A DNA stretch of 64,000 bases from Ndongobacter massiliensis (GTDB lineage Bacteria; Bacillota; Clostridia; Tissierellales; Peptoniphilaceae): contig NZ_LT635480.1 of NCBI RefSeq assembly GCF_900120375.1, positions 620,001 to 684,000 on the forward strand, read 5' to 3'. The stretch's first letter is position 1, and every line of letters begins with the position of its first letter. The notes beneath the pieces are model-generated. The model saw nothing but the letters and a program-made list of their open reading frames with translations. It was not told the origin of the DNA and searched no databases. Positions 15,969 to 28,158 of the stretch are shown piece by piece. A program made the translations under genes and the position numbers.

Positions 15969-17981
15969 GTGTCCATTGATCTGACCACGCTGCCGGGGAT
16001 TGGTCCGGTGCGCAAGGAGCGTTTTGCAAAAATCGGCATTGCCTGTGCGGAGGACCTTATTCGCCAATTGCCCGGACGCTATGAAGACCGCACACATGTC
16101 GTTTCCGTTGCGGATCTCTGTGACGGACAGGCGGCGGTCTTTGTTGCGCGGTTGGAGCGAAAAGGGCGGCTACTATACTTGCCTCATAAGCGCAGCTTAC
16201 TGCGCTGTCGCTTTGCGGATGAAACGGGATATGTCGATGTTCTATGGCATAATCAGCCCTATATGGCGCGTGCTCTGCAAACCGGCACCTCCTATTGCCT
16301 ATTTGGGCGCTATGATGCCGAAGAAAACCGCGTAACAAATCCCATTTGCAAAGCGGGTACGAAACCGGTTCTGTCCGGTATCGAACCGATTTATCCGCTG
16401 ACGCGGGGGCTGCGCAATGCGGAGCGGCGCCGCGCGACACAGGCGGCTTTTCAAGTGGTTGCGGTTTCCGAATGGGAAATTTTTCCGCCTGCTTTTTTAG
16501 AAAAAGAGGGATTACTTCCCTTGGAAAAGACGTATGCTTGGGCACATTTTCCGGAAACGATGGATGTGTGCTTGCGTGCACGTCAGGAGCTTTCCCTGCG
16601 GGCGCAGTTTTTGGAAGCACTGCAGATTCAAAAATTGCAGAGGCGCGAGACCTTGTGCTCGGCGCCGGCGATGCACATTCCCATGCTTTCGGAATATGAA
16701 AAGGCCTTAACCTATTCGCTGACCGAAGCGCAACGGCGCTGCATTTCGGAAATTGCGAAAGATCTGTTGCAAACTAAGCCGATGAATCGCCTGTTGCAGG
16801 GTGACGTCGGAAGCGGGAAGACGGCCGTTGCCTTTGCGGCGGCGTATATTGCGCTGCAAAACGGATATCAGGTTGCGTTGATGGCGCCGACGGAAGCACT
16901 TGCCTTCCAACACGGGGCGCGGGCGGAAGCCTTGTTTGATCGCTGGGGTATTCCCGTTTTTACGCTCTCTTCTTCCAGCAATGCGGCATCGCGCCATGCC
17001 GTCCAACGGGCGGCGGATTCCGGGGAAACGGGTCTGTTTATCGGAACGCACGCACTGTTTCAGGAGACACTATCTTTCAGCAATTTGGGTTTGGTGATTA
17101 CGGATGAACAACATCGCTTCGGCGTTGAACAGCGTAAACGTTTAGAGAGCAAGGGGGGTACTCCCCATGTGCTGGTGTTATCGGCAACGCCCATTCCGCG
17201 TACGCTGATGCTTGCGCTCTATGGCGATTTGGCAGTTTCTCGGATCGATGCATTGCCGGTCGGGCGACAACCGATTGACACCTTCGTCATTGACCGTCGT
17301 CTGGAAAAACGCATGGCGGGGTTCTTTGAAAAGCAGTTTGCCTTGGGACATCAGGGCTTTATTGTTTGTCCGCGGATTGAAGCGGGCGAGGACGAAGATC
17401 TCTGGTCCGTCGAACGCGTTGCGCAACGGTATCGAAAATTTTTGCCGCATCGCACCCTGGAAATTTTACACGGGAAAATGAGCGCGGAGGAAAAATCCGT
17501 CGTACTGCAGCACTTTTCAGAGGGAAAGATCGACTTGCTCGTTTCCACAACCGTTATTGAAGTTGGGATTGATGTGCCGAATGCAACCATTCTTGCCGTC
17601 GGTGCCGCAGAGCGATTCGGACTTGCGCAATTGCATCAACTGCGCGGTCGCGTCGGTCGCGGGGCGGAAAAAAGCTATTGTATTTTGGTGCAGAGTTCGC
17701 CGTCCCCCGGTGCCCGCGCGCGCCTGCGATTTTTGACACAAACGCAGGACGGGTTTGCCATTGCGCGTAAAGATTTGGCCTTGCGCGGCGCCGGGACGCG
17801 CTACGGTGTGGAGCAACACGGCATCGGAATCGAAGTGGAATTGGATGGGAAAGATGAGACAGAACGCATTCATCGATGGCTTTCTGAGCAGGCGTTCTGC
17901 GATCCGACGCAATGGTCACCGGCACTGCAACAAGCGGTAGCCGAAGCCGACGAAGGCTTCGACCGCATTACGATGAATTGA
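15969..17981 (+). CDS. recG: ATP-dependent DNA helicase RecG
   Basis: Remodels stalled forks and branched DNA. The 670-residue protein starts with the helix-hairpin-like segment LTTLPGIGPVRKERF, then the OB wedge domain (about 45-150), Walker A GDVGSGKTAVA (about 278-288), the DEQH box, SATPIPRTL, and C-terminal motifs VSTTVIEVGIDVPNAT and QLHQLRGRVGRG. It starts with GTG two bases after the fakA stop, with TTGGAG in front. Family length is about 680, so this is full size. Confidence 0.96.
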   Translation: MSIDLTTLPGIGPVRKERFAKIGIACAEDLIRQLPGRYEDRTHVVSVADLCDGQAAVFVARLERKGRLLYLPHKRSLLRCRFADETGYVDVLWHNQPYMARALQTGTSYCLFGRYDAEENRVTNPICKAGTKPVLSGIEPIYPLTRGLRNAERRRATQAAFQVVAVSEWEIFPPAFLEKEGLLPLEKTYAWAHFPETMDVCLRARQELSLRAQFLEALQIQKLQRRETLCSAPAMHIPMLSEYEKALTYSLTEAQRRCISEIAKDLLQTKPMNRLLQGDVGSGKTAVAFAAAYIALQNGYQVALMAPTEALAFQHGARAEALFDRWGIPVFTLSSSSNAASRHAVQRAADSGETGLFIGTHALFQETLSFSNLGLVITDEQHRFGVEQRKRLESKGGTPHVLVLSATPIPRTLMLALYGDLAVSRIDALPVGRQPIDTFVIDRRLEKRMAGFFEKQFALGHQGFIVCPRIEAGEDEDLWSVERVAQRYRKFLPHRTLEILHGKMSAEEKSVVLQHFSEGKIDLLVSTTVIEVGIDVPNATILAVGAAERFGLAQLHQLRGRVGRGAEKSYCILVQSSPSPGARARLRFLTQTQDGFAIARKDLALRGAGTRYGVEQHGIGIEVELDGKDETERIHRWLSEQAFCDPTQWSPALQQAVAEADEGFDRITMN

Positions 17982-17987
17982 GGGATT

Positions 17988-18527
17988 ATGCGTGTCATCG
18001 CTGGAGAAAAGAGAGGAATGCACCTGTTTCCGCCACCGGTCGGGTCGCCCGCACGACCGACGGAGGATCGTGTGAAAGAAGCGGTCTTTAACATATTGCA
18101 ACCGATTCGGCCGGGCAGTGTCTGTCTGGACCTTTTTGCGGCCAGCGGGCAGATGGGCATTGAATTTCTTTCGCGCGGCGCCGCTTTCTGCGCATTCGGA
18201 GAGAAATCGCGAAAGATGGCCCGGGTGTTGGAACGCAATGTGCAAAAAACGGGATATATTGAACAGAGTCGGATTTTTGTTGGGGATTTCCGGCGTGTGT
18301 TGACGCAAGTGCAGGGCCCTTTTGATTACGTGTATCTCGATCCGCCGTATGAAAGCGGCATGGACTTTGCGGCAATGTCCCTTTTGCGGGAGCGAGGCCT
18401 ATTATCAAAGGTGGCACAGGTGGTTGTGGAGTGCGTTCAAGGACAGGAATTGCATGTCGATGGGTTTCAATGCACCTTTGATCGCGCCTACGGGACGAAA
18501 CGAATACGCATTTATGAGGAGAAGTGA
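17988..18527 (+). CDS. rsmD: 16S rRNA (guanine-966-N2)-methyltransferase
   Basis: SAM-dependent methyltransferase acting on the 30S subunit. Seen: MRVIAGEKRGMHLFPPP, the RPTEDRVKEAVFNIL motif, SAM-binding DLFAASGQMGIEFLSRGA and the catalytic DPPY. Two positions of the usual DLFAGSGALGIEALSRGA signature are changed (AAS and QM), without loss of key residues. The 179-residue length is typical. Its stop is immediately followed by the GTG of coaD; rsmD-coaD is a conserved pair. Confidence 0.94.
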   Translation: MRVIAGEKRGMHLFPPPVGSPARPTEDRVKEAVFNILQPIRPGSVCLDLFAASGQMGIEFLSRGAAFCAFGEKSRKMARVLERNVQKTGYIEQSRIFVGDFRRVLTQVQGPFDYVYLDPPYESGMDFAAMSLLRERGLLSKVAQVVVECVQGQELHVDGFQCTFDRAYGTKRIRIYEEK

Positions 18528-19034
18528 GTGAAGATTGTATATCCGGGAAGTTTTGATCCAGTGACCATTGGTCATATGGATATCATCCAGCGATCGGCGG
18601 CAATTTTTGATGAAGTGGTTGTAGGTGTATTAACCAATACGCAGAAGGCTTCGCTTTTTTCCAGCACAGAAAGAATTGAAATGATCGAACAACTGTTATA
18701 TGATTATGACAACGTATCGGTGCAGGGATTTTCCGGTCTGCTGGTTGACTTTGTGCGCCTTTGCGGTGCTGACGGAGTTGTACGCGGTCTTCGCGAAATG
18801 ACCGACTTTGAGTACGAACGGCAAATGGCACTTTTGAATCGATCAATGTTTCCCCAGATGGAGACGATCTTTCTGGTCGCGGACAGCGCTTACTCCTACA
18901 TCAGTTCCAGTTATGCACGTGAAATTGCTATGTGGGGCGGTGATGTGTCGCGTTTGGTGCCGCCATTGGTTGAAGAAAAATTACGGGAAAAATACAGTAC
19001 TGGGGGAAAAAATGGACATTCTGCAATTGGTTGA
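18528..19034 (+). CDS. coaD: Phosphopantetheine adenylyltransferase
   Basis: Makes dephospho-CoA from phosphopantetheine and ATP. The nucleotidyltransferase signature MKIVYPGSFDPVTIGHMDI (with GHxD), the RGLREMTDFEYERQMALLN segment and the ISSSYAREI motif (ISSS/T-x-x-R) identify it. The start is GTG at 18528, right after the rsmD stop. The C-terminus overlaps the next gene by 23 bases. With coaBC earlier in the window, three of the five CoA-synthesis steps are encoded here. Confidence 0.95.
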   Translation: MKIVYPGSFDPVTIGHMDIIQRSAAIFDEVVVGVLTNTQKASLFSSTERIEMIEQLLYDYDNVSVQGFSGLLVDFVRLCGADGVVRGLREMTDFEYERQMALLNRSMFPQMETIFLVADSAYSYISSSYAREIAMWGGDVSRLVPPLVEEKLREKYSTGGKNGHSAIG

Positions 19035-19482
19035 TGAGTTGGAAGATGTTTTAGATGACGCATCGAGCATTCCTTTTTCGAAGAGGGTAAGCATCGATCC
19101 GGACGAAATGTCTGAAATTATAAAGTCGATTCGCACATCGCTACCGGAAGAAATTCGCCAGGCAAAGTGGGTGAATGAAGAAAAAGATCGCATTCTTTCC
19201 GAAGCCAATGCGCAGGCGCAGGAGATTTTGCAGCAGGCGCAGAAAAAAGCAGCGAATGCCGATCAGGAGGCGAAGCGTCGGTTCAGTGAGCTGGTGAATG
19301 AGCACGAGATTACCAAAATGGCGACGCAGGCGGCAAAAGAAATTGTTGCAAAGGCGGAAAAGCAGTCTAGTGAAATCAAGGCAAGTTCTTTTGCTTACAT
19401 TGACGAAATTCTTGCCGGAACGCAGGAGAGTTTGAAAAATGTCATTCAAGAGCTCTCAAAGAATCGCGGGGAATTAAAGTAA
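19012..19482 (+). CDS. Coiled-coil protein, ATPase subunit E/H or DivIVA-like
   Basis: A 156-residue, mostly helical protein of unproven function. It begins MDILQLVDELEDVLDDASSI and continues as a charged coiled coil from about residue 50, with the segment AQAQEILQQAQKKAANADQE resembling the stalk helices of V-type ATPase subunits E/H and of DivIVA-type proteins. Proteins of this kind sit directly after coaD in many Clostridia and Tissierellia, which fits. The ATG at 19012 was chosen since CTGGGGGAAAA lies before it. No membrane segment is seen. I do not claim a role. Confidence 0.7.
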   Translation: MDILQLVDELEDVLDDASSIPFSKRVSIDPDEMSEIIKSIRTSLPEEIRQAKWVNEEKDRILSEANAQAQEILQQAQKKAANADQEAKRRFSELVNEHEITKMATQAAKEIVAKAEKQSSEIKASSFAYIDEILAGTQESLKNVIQELSKNRGELK

Positions 19483-19499
19483 AGGCTTATCCGGGTTCA

Positions 19500-20645
19500 T
19501 TATAAAGAATTGGTATCGTAAAAGGGGTGTTCGCGATAGTCGCGCCCCTTTTTTTCGTGCGCCAAGTGCTCATACAATGCCTGTGCACGTAAGTCGATGC
19601 GAAACAGCGCGTCTTGCGCTTCCGTAAGAGTTCTCGCACGCGGACGCTGAAACACAGGAAGGGCGGCGTTGCGCAGGAGAAATGTAGCCTTTCGATTTAT
19701 GGCAAGCGGGCGCAGGTACAGTGCATCCATCTCCGGCGCCTTTTGGATTTGCAGCAGCATCGTCAGAAGCAGTCGGCGATAGCGGGAGGCGGTGTGGCGC
19801 TTATTTGCGCTGCGTCGGCAAGCTTCTTCTAAAGAATTTGTAGCTTGCATAAAACGAACGAGGCGATCGCCCATGCCCGGCTCATAGTGGGGAGAAGCAC
19901 TCCAGTCACAGTCCTGTAGCAACAAAAGTGTCTGCACATACGCATTCAAATCGTCAAGACGCGGTAAATGCCTCTGCAAAAGGGATTCCAAAGACCGATC
20001 GGCAAGGCAATTTCTTACTTCCTTGTCGACGTGCCCTTCTTTTTTGGCGCGGTAGAGTTTTTCGCGCAGTGCCGTTGCGCTGGAAAATGTCCCTTGCATA
20101 TCGGAGGAGTGGTGATCACCTCCACGACGGGGAACGACAAGGATTTTGGTGGATGTGTCGGATAGCGCTTGTACATAGGACAAACCCAATAGTGCATTGG
20201 GCGTAAGCGAACAATGGAGTGCATGAGCGACGGCGCGGCGATAGGAGACGCCTTCTCGCACTGTTTTACAGATGACTTTCTGGCATTCTTCGGATCGCAG
20301 TTTATCAGCGGTTTTGCGAAAAAAAGGCGCATTAAAAGGAGGCTCACTGCCAAAAGCAAGATGATCCATTCCGACCGCCTGAAGGAGCGCGACCGCACTT
20401 GCCGCGTAGGAATCGGCACTTTGCAAACAGGCTGCCGTCGGCAGTTCGAGAATGAGATCAAATCCGTTGTAAAGGGCGATGCGAGCCCGATCCCATTTGT
20501 CGAGAAGAGCCGGTTCCCCGCGTTGCACAAAGGGACCGGAAAGGACACCGACGACAATGTCATCGGGTTGTTTTACCGACCGGATGAGATGAAGATGCCC
20601 CTGATGCATGGGGTTGAGTTCGCAGACGACGCCGATAATGCGCAA
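19500..20645 (-). CDS. tmcAL: tRNA-Met cytidine acetate ligase (YlbM family)
   Basis: TmcAL acetylates cytidine 34 of elongator tRNA-Met using acetate and ATP. The N-terminal nucleotidyltransferase motif VCELNPMHQGHLHLI (xNPxHxGHxxxI), followed by GPFVQRGEPALLDKWDRARIAL and the ELPTAACLQSADSYA region, is diagnostic. Start: TTG at 20645, with AAAAGGAG six bases before it; the open frame continues upstream but contains nothing family-like. This gives 381 residues, close to the usual 400. It lies convergent to the coaD operon, whereas in Bacillus ylbM is close by as well. Confidence 0.9.
   Translation of the reverse strand: MRIIGVVCELNPMHQGHLHLIRSVKQPDDIVVGVLSGPFVQRGEPALLDKWDRARIALYNGFDLILELPTAACLQSADSYAASAVALLQAVGMDHLAFGSEPPFNAPFFRKTADKLRSEECQKVICKTVREGVSYRRAVAHALHCSLTPNALLGLSYVQALSDTSTKILVVPRRGGDHHSSDMQGTFSSATALREKLYRAKKEGHVDKEVRNCLADRSLESLLQRHLPRLDDLNAYVQTLLLLQDCDWSASPHYEPGMGDRLVRFMQATNSLEEACRRSANKRHTASRYRRLLLTMLLQIQKAPEMDALYLRPLAINRKATFLLRNAALPVFQRPRARTLTEAQDALFRIDLRAQALYEHLAHEKKGRDYREHPFYDTNSL
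19520..19556 (+). terminator. Rightward terminator lying inside the 3' end of tmcAL
   Basis: AAAAGGGG at 19520-19527 pairs with CCCCTTTT at 19545-19552, with additional GCG pairing inside and a seven-T run on the plus strand. It would end the rsmD-coaD-coiled-coil transcript. The same bases code for the last residues of the convergent tmcAL gene. Confidence 0.7.
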
Positions 20646-20799
20646 TAGCTTCTCCTTTTGATGCCGTGCTACAATAAAAGCGCGGCACAGTTTTTTTCTT
20701 ATTGTAACACGTTCAAAATGGTGTTTTGCTGGAAAAGGGGTATGCTCTGTAGCAGGCGTTTTGGTGCTTTTGAAAAGCAAAGACAAGAGAGGAGAAGTT

Positions 20800-21312
20800 A
20801 TGAAGGTATTCCTTGTTGTGGATATGCAAAAGGATTTTATCGACGGGAGTTTGGGGACCAAAGAAGCGCAGGCGATTGTCCCGCGCGTATTGCAGGAAAT
20901 CAAAGAGTTTGACGGCTTGATTCTTGCGACGCGCGATACGCATGAACCGAATTATATGGATACGCAGGAGGGGAAGAATCTGCCGGTTCCGCATTGCATT
21001 CGCGGCACAGAAGGGTGGGAAATCCATCCGGATATTGCCCCCTTGGTAGACAAAGTCATCGACAAACCGACCTTTGGCAGTAAGGAGCTGGCTTCCTATT
21101 TGGAAGAAGAGAATCGGAAAGATCCCATTGAATCGATTACCTTAGTCGGATTATGTACGGATATTTGTGTTATTTCCAACGCACTCTTGCTGAAAGCGGT
21201 GTTTCCGGAAGTACCTATCCGGGTCATTGCCGATGCCTGCGCCGGCGTGAGTCCGGAAAGTCATCAGCGCGCTTTGGATTCCATGCGCACTTGTCAGATC
21301 AGTATTTTATAA
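20800..21312 (+). CDS. Isochorismatase-family cysteine hydrolase, probably nicotinamidase
   Basis: A 170-residue cysteine hydrolase. Catalytic Asp in VVDMQKDFIDGSL, the metal-type DTHEPNY motif, the VPHCIRGTEGWEIHP loop and the nucleophile Cys in LVGLCTDICVISNALL are visible. Nicotinamidases of this clade deamidate nicotinamide for NAD salvage; other amidases share the same motifs, so the substrate is inferred. The ATG follows AGAGGAGAAGTT. It stands alone between leftward tmcAL and the rRNA promoter. Confidence 0.8.
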   Translation: MKVFLVVDMQKDFIDGSLGTKEAQAIVPRVLQEIKEFDGLILATRDTHEPNYMDTQEGKNLPVPHCIRGTEGWEIHPDIAPLVDKVIDKPTFGSKELASYLEEENRKDPIESITLVGLCTDICVISNALLLKAVFPEVPIRVIADACAGVSPESHQRALDSMRTCQISIL

Positions 21313-21349
21313 TGAAAATAATTTCAAAAAAAAAGCCGGCAAAATACGC

Positions 21350-21378
21350 TTGACAGGTTAGAAAACAGATGGTAGACT
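21350..21378 (+). promoter_or_regulatory. rRNA operon promoter
   Basis: A perfect TTGACA at 21350-21355, a 17-base spacer and TAGACT at 21373-21378, about 135 bases before mature 16S. Downstream, GTTCTTTGAAAA near 21395 is like the boxA element of Firmicutes rRNA leaders, and a GGAA-capped 10-bp perfect hairpin lies at 21433-21456. Confidence 0.8.
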
Positions 21379-21513
21379 TGCAGAGTTGAACGCAGTTCTT
21401 TGAAAAATAAATAATGTGAATGACTTTGAGTTTTGAACCGCAGGAATGCGGTTCAACAGGAGCGCAAGCTTCTGCAAATAATTCAAATGGAGCCAAGAAC
21501 AAGCTCACAAACT

Positions 21514-23049
<1,536 letters not shown>

Positions 23050-23243
23050 AGCAAGTTGAAGGGAAGCGAAACCTGCAGGAAAGAAGGATCAGGAAAAGGC
23101 GCAAGCCGGAAGTACGAAGTCCGAAAGCCTGAATTTTCGCGGAAGGTCGACTTGCAAGATTCTCAAGTATTGATTGTTGGTTACAACCTGTAAGGGTTGA
23201 AGTGCGGTTTCGCGCACTGCAAACGGTCCGAAAGGACCTTTGT

Positions 23244-23319
23244 GGGGGTGTAGCTCAGTTGGGAGAGCACCTGCCTTGCACGCAGGGGGTCAAGAGTTCG
23301 AATCTCTTCATCTCCACCA
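23244..23319 (+). tRNA. tRNA-Ala (anticodon TGC)
   Basis: A 76-base cloverleaf in the 16S-23S spacer: acceptor GGGGGTG pairs with CATCTCC, D-arm GCTC..GAGC, anticodon loop CTTGCAC reading TGC, T-arm GTTCGAATC, and an encoded CCA end. Alanine tRNA in this spacer is common in Firmicutes; the usual partner tRNA-Ile is absent. Confidence 0.97.
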
Positions 23320-23358
23320 GCCCTTATAACAAGGGGAAAACTTGTACCTTGAAAACAG

Positions 23359-23377
23359 AATCATGAAAGATATTTCC

Positions 23378-23385
<8 letters not shown>
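23359..23385 (+). repeat. 5' arm of the 23S processing stem
   Basis: These 27 bases are perfectly complementary to 26400-26426 on the other side of 23S rRNA. The duplex is the substrate form for RNase III or Mini-III maturation of 23S. Confidence 0.85.
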
Positions 23386-26399
<3,014 letters not shown>

Positions 26400-26407
<8 letters not shown>

Positions 26408-26426
26408 GGAAATATCTTTCATGATT
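26400..26426 (+). repeat. 3' arm of the 23S processing stem
   Basis: Perfect 27-base complement of 23359-23385; see that entry. Mature 23S ends inside or beside this arm. Confidence 0.85.
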
Positions 26427-26529
26427 TATGACCGAACCCGCTGAGCTAGGCGCGTAGCGCCGCAGCGAAGCGTCGGTAGGTCCGGTGTCGCAAGACCCCG
26501 CGCGCCAGCGGCGCAGCAAGCAGGCGGTC

Positions 26530-26558
26530 TTGACAGGAAAGTTTTCAGAGCGTACAAT
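26530..26558 (+). promoter_or_regulatory. Internal promoter for 5S rRNA and tRNA-Thr
   Basis: In the 23S-5S spacer, a perfect TTGACA (26530-26535), a 17-base spacer and TACAAT (26553-26558) stand about 28 bases before 5S. The bases before it (26445-26525) are strikingly G+C-rich with short inverted repeats such as GGCGC-GTA-GCGCC. Confidence 0.75.
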
Positions 26559-26585
26559 ACAACAACAGATTGCGTGGAAACGCAT

Positions 26586-26703
26586 ATATGGTGACAATGG
26601 CAAAGAGGATCCACCTGTTCCCATCTCGAACACAGAAGTTAAGCTCTTTTACGCCGATGGTACTTGGTTGGAGACGACCTGGGAGAGTAGGAAGTTGCCA
26701 AAT
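26586..26703 (+). rRNA. rrf: 5S ribosomal RNA
   Basis: About 118 bases. The conserved core CCACCTGTTCCCATCTCGAA, ACACAGAAGTTAAGCTC and the 3' GGGAGAGTAGGAAGTTGCCA identify it; the terminal helix pairs ATATGGT with GCCAAAT with one mismatch. Ends may be off by a base or two. Confidence 0.94.
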
Positions 26704-26736
26704 CGTCTTTCGATTCCGGATGGGGTTGAGAGACAT

Positions 26737-26812
26737 GCCGACATAGCTCAATTGGTAGAGCATCTGAATCGTAATCAGAGGGTTGAGGGTTCAAGTCCTT
26801 TTGTCGGCTCCA
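26737..26812 (+). tRNA. tRNA-Thr (anticodon CGT)
   Basis: A 76-base tRNA: acceptor GCCGACA pairs perfectly with TGTCGGC, D-arm GCTC..GAGC, anticodon stem TCTGA/TCAGA with loop ATCGTAA (anticodon CGT), T-arm GGTTCAAGTCC, and encoded CCA. It is the last product of the rRNA operon. Confidence 0.96.
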
Positions 26813-26815
26813 AAT

Positions 26816-26852
26816 AAACCGCTTGGAATCTTTGATTTCAAGCGGTTTTTTG
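26816..26852 (+). terminator. rRNA operon terminator
   Basis: AACCGCTTG at 26817-26825 pairs with CAAGCGGTT at 26839-26847 across a 13-base loop, followed by a T run. It lies four bases after tRNA-Thr. The remaining bases to 27128 hold no gene I can support: only short unrecognised open frames on both strands. Confidence 0.9.
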
Positions 26853-27128
26853 TACTTTAAGCATGAAATTTTACTTGAGTAACAATCTACTTTCTAGTCA
26901 TGAGGTGTTCCAAAAAAAGTATTTCATGAGGGATGGCTGGATATTGTTTCTGTATATGCTTTCCTACCCAGCCTACGGTAGCATAACTTGAAACGATTAT
27001 GCTGAAAGGATTACACAAACGTAATTGGCACAAGGAAATCGAGGGCAGCAGAATAACTTCGAAAAGAGTATGTCAAAAGAATACACCCACTTAGTCGACC
27101 ACTCGACAGCAAAATAAAAATGGTCTTA

Positions 27129-27707
27129 CTAACGATATTTTTCTACAATATCTTTAATTTCAGATTTAATATAGTATCTATAAAAAGTCGTTTTTACTAA
27201 ATGACGAATTGTCTCCGTATAACTTAACTCGTTTTCCTCTTTATCGTCGGCCTGTTTACAGTCCTTACAATCAAACATATGAACTTCCACTAATACTAAA
27301 TCTTTATCTTTTAGTAAGTCATAGAAAGATAATACTTCCTTTGAAAAAGGATTATAGATATCAGAATCAGAATCCGTACATTTAATTTCTTTCTCTTCAA
27401 CAACTATTTTTGTTAACTGATCCTGAAAATCTTCAATTGGAATATTTCCCAATATTTGACCTAAAATCTTTCCGTCTTTACAAACTAAATAAGATGGAAC
27501 CTCTTGAATTCCAACATCATCCATTAAAAAGTTATCAAATGCGGAAAACTCTGTTTCAGCTGTAGTCATGTAGATATTTTTATTATTTCCACGGTTTTTC
27601 CACGCAAAAAGCATCATAGCCGTACTGCCGATGGCAACGATAGCAACTAGAATTGTAATAAATTTTTTCTTCATTGTTGTGTATTTTTTAACCTCAAGAT
27701 GTTTCAT
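27129..27707 (-). CDS. Membrane-anchored thioredoxin-fold protein with rearranged halves
   Basis: A 192-residue leftward protein (181 if the internal ATG at 27674 is used). Residues 14-34 form one membrane helix, so the rest is outside the cell. Residues about 50-105 look like the C-terminal half of thioredoxin: a region ending in VPSYLVCKDGKILGQILG, with the cis-proline type VPS. Residues about 125-155 look like a thioredoxin N-terminal half, with a strand leading into FDCKDCKQADD (CxxC). The two halves are in inverted order, or are pieces of two domains. Similar small redox proteins accompany bacteriocin and peptide loci, but no such gene is adjacent. Neither start has a strong ribosome site. 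Base composition is much AT-richer than the core genome. Confidence 0.6.
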   Translation of the reverse strand: MKHLEVKKYTTMKKKFITILVAIVAIGSTAMMLFAWKNRGNNKNIYMTTAETEFSAFDNFLMDDVGIQEVPSYLVCKDGKILGQILGNIPIEDFQDQLTKIVVEEKEIKCTDSDSDIYNPFSKEVLSFYDLLKDKDLVLVEVHMFDCKDCKQADDKEENELSYTETIRHLVKTTFYRYYIKSEIKDIVEKYR

Positions 27708-27719
27708 TGCAGTTATATC

Positions 27720-27949
27720 TCAATCGTTATTCATTTTATCAAGCTCCCGATTGATTTGTTTGATCTGCTCTTGCTTGTCACGCGCAGCCCTACGGCTGGC
27801 TTTAGGATCAACAAATATATAGCTCCATTTCTCTTTCTCGACTTCATTGGCAGCATGCAGGTGATCAGATACTTCTGAGCATTCCATATTCCTTGATTAG
27901 ACGCTGCGAATATCCGGAAAAACTATTTGAATACTCCAAAAATAATCAC
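27720..27949 (-). pseudogene. Frame-broken small gene upstream of the thioredoxin-like gene
   Basis: On the minus strand an ideal AGGAGG (27957-27962) stands seven bases before GTG at 27949. The frame reads VIIFGVFK and stops at 27923. A shifted frame continues with YSNSFSGYSQRLIKEYGML, and a third frame, from an ATG at 27887, gives a 55-residue stretch with HLHAANEVEKEKW, IFVDPKASRRAARDK and INRELDKMNND to a stop at 27720. The three pieces look like one charged helical protein broken by two frameshifts; alternatively the 55-residue part is a gene preceded by a leader peptide. It ends 12 bases before the thioredoxin-like gene, so the two probably formed an operon. I do not recognise the family. 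Confidence 0.45.
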
Positions 27950-27970
27950 TATCAAACCTCCTGTTTTTTT

Positions 27971-27999
27971 ATTATATCATTTGTATTAAAGCAATTGTC
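27971..27999 (-). promoter_or_regulatory. Possible leftward promoter of the thioredoxin-like locus
   Basis: On the minus strand a perfect TATAAT (complement of 27971-27976) lies eight bases before the AGGAGG ribosome site. At 17 bases upstream is GACAAT, a poor -35. The very short leader that results is unusual. Confidence 0.4.
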
Positions 28000-28158
28000 T
28001 GTAGATGGAAAGAATATCATTTCATTATTTCTCTACCATTCAACTTGCCCTACAACTTCGTGAAAGGCTACGTATTGAAAAATTTGCTGGGGGGTACAAT
28101 AACATGAATAATTTATTGCTTCTGCGTTGGCATTATGAATAAAAAGGAGAAGAAATTT

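Noticed and set aside
20761-20799. An upstream start for the isochorismatase-family gene
   Set aside because: The in-frame start at 20761 has no ribosome site, while AGAGGAGAAGTT immediately precedes the ATG at 20800 and the family motif VVDMQKDF follows it.
26864-27060. Short open frames on both strands after the rRNA terminator, one with MKFYLSNNLL on the plus strand and one containing YATVGWVGKH on the minus strand
   Set aside because: They overlap each other, are below 65 codons, lack good ribosome sites and match nothing I know; the region is reported as gene-free.
27060-27110. GTCGA-CCAC-TCGAC inverted repeat considered as a terminator or IS end
   Set aside because: The stem is only five pairs, no T run follows, and no matching copy or transposase was found in the window.
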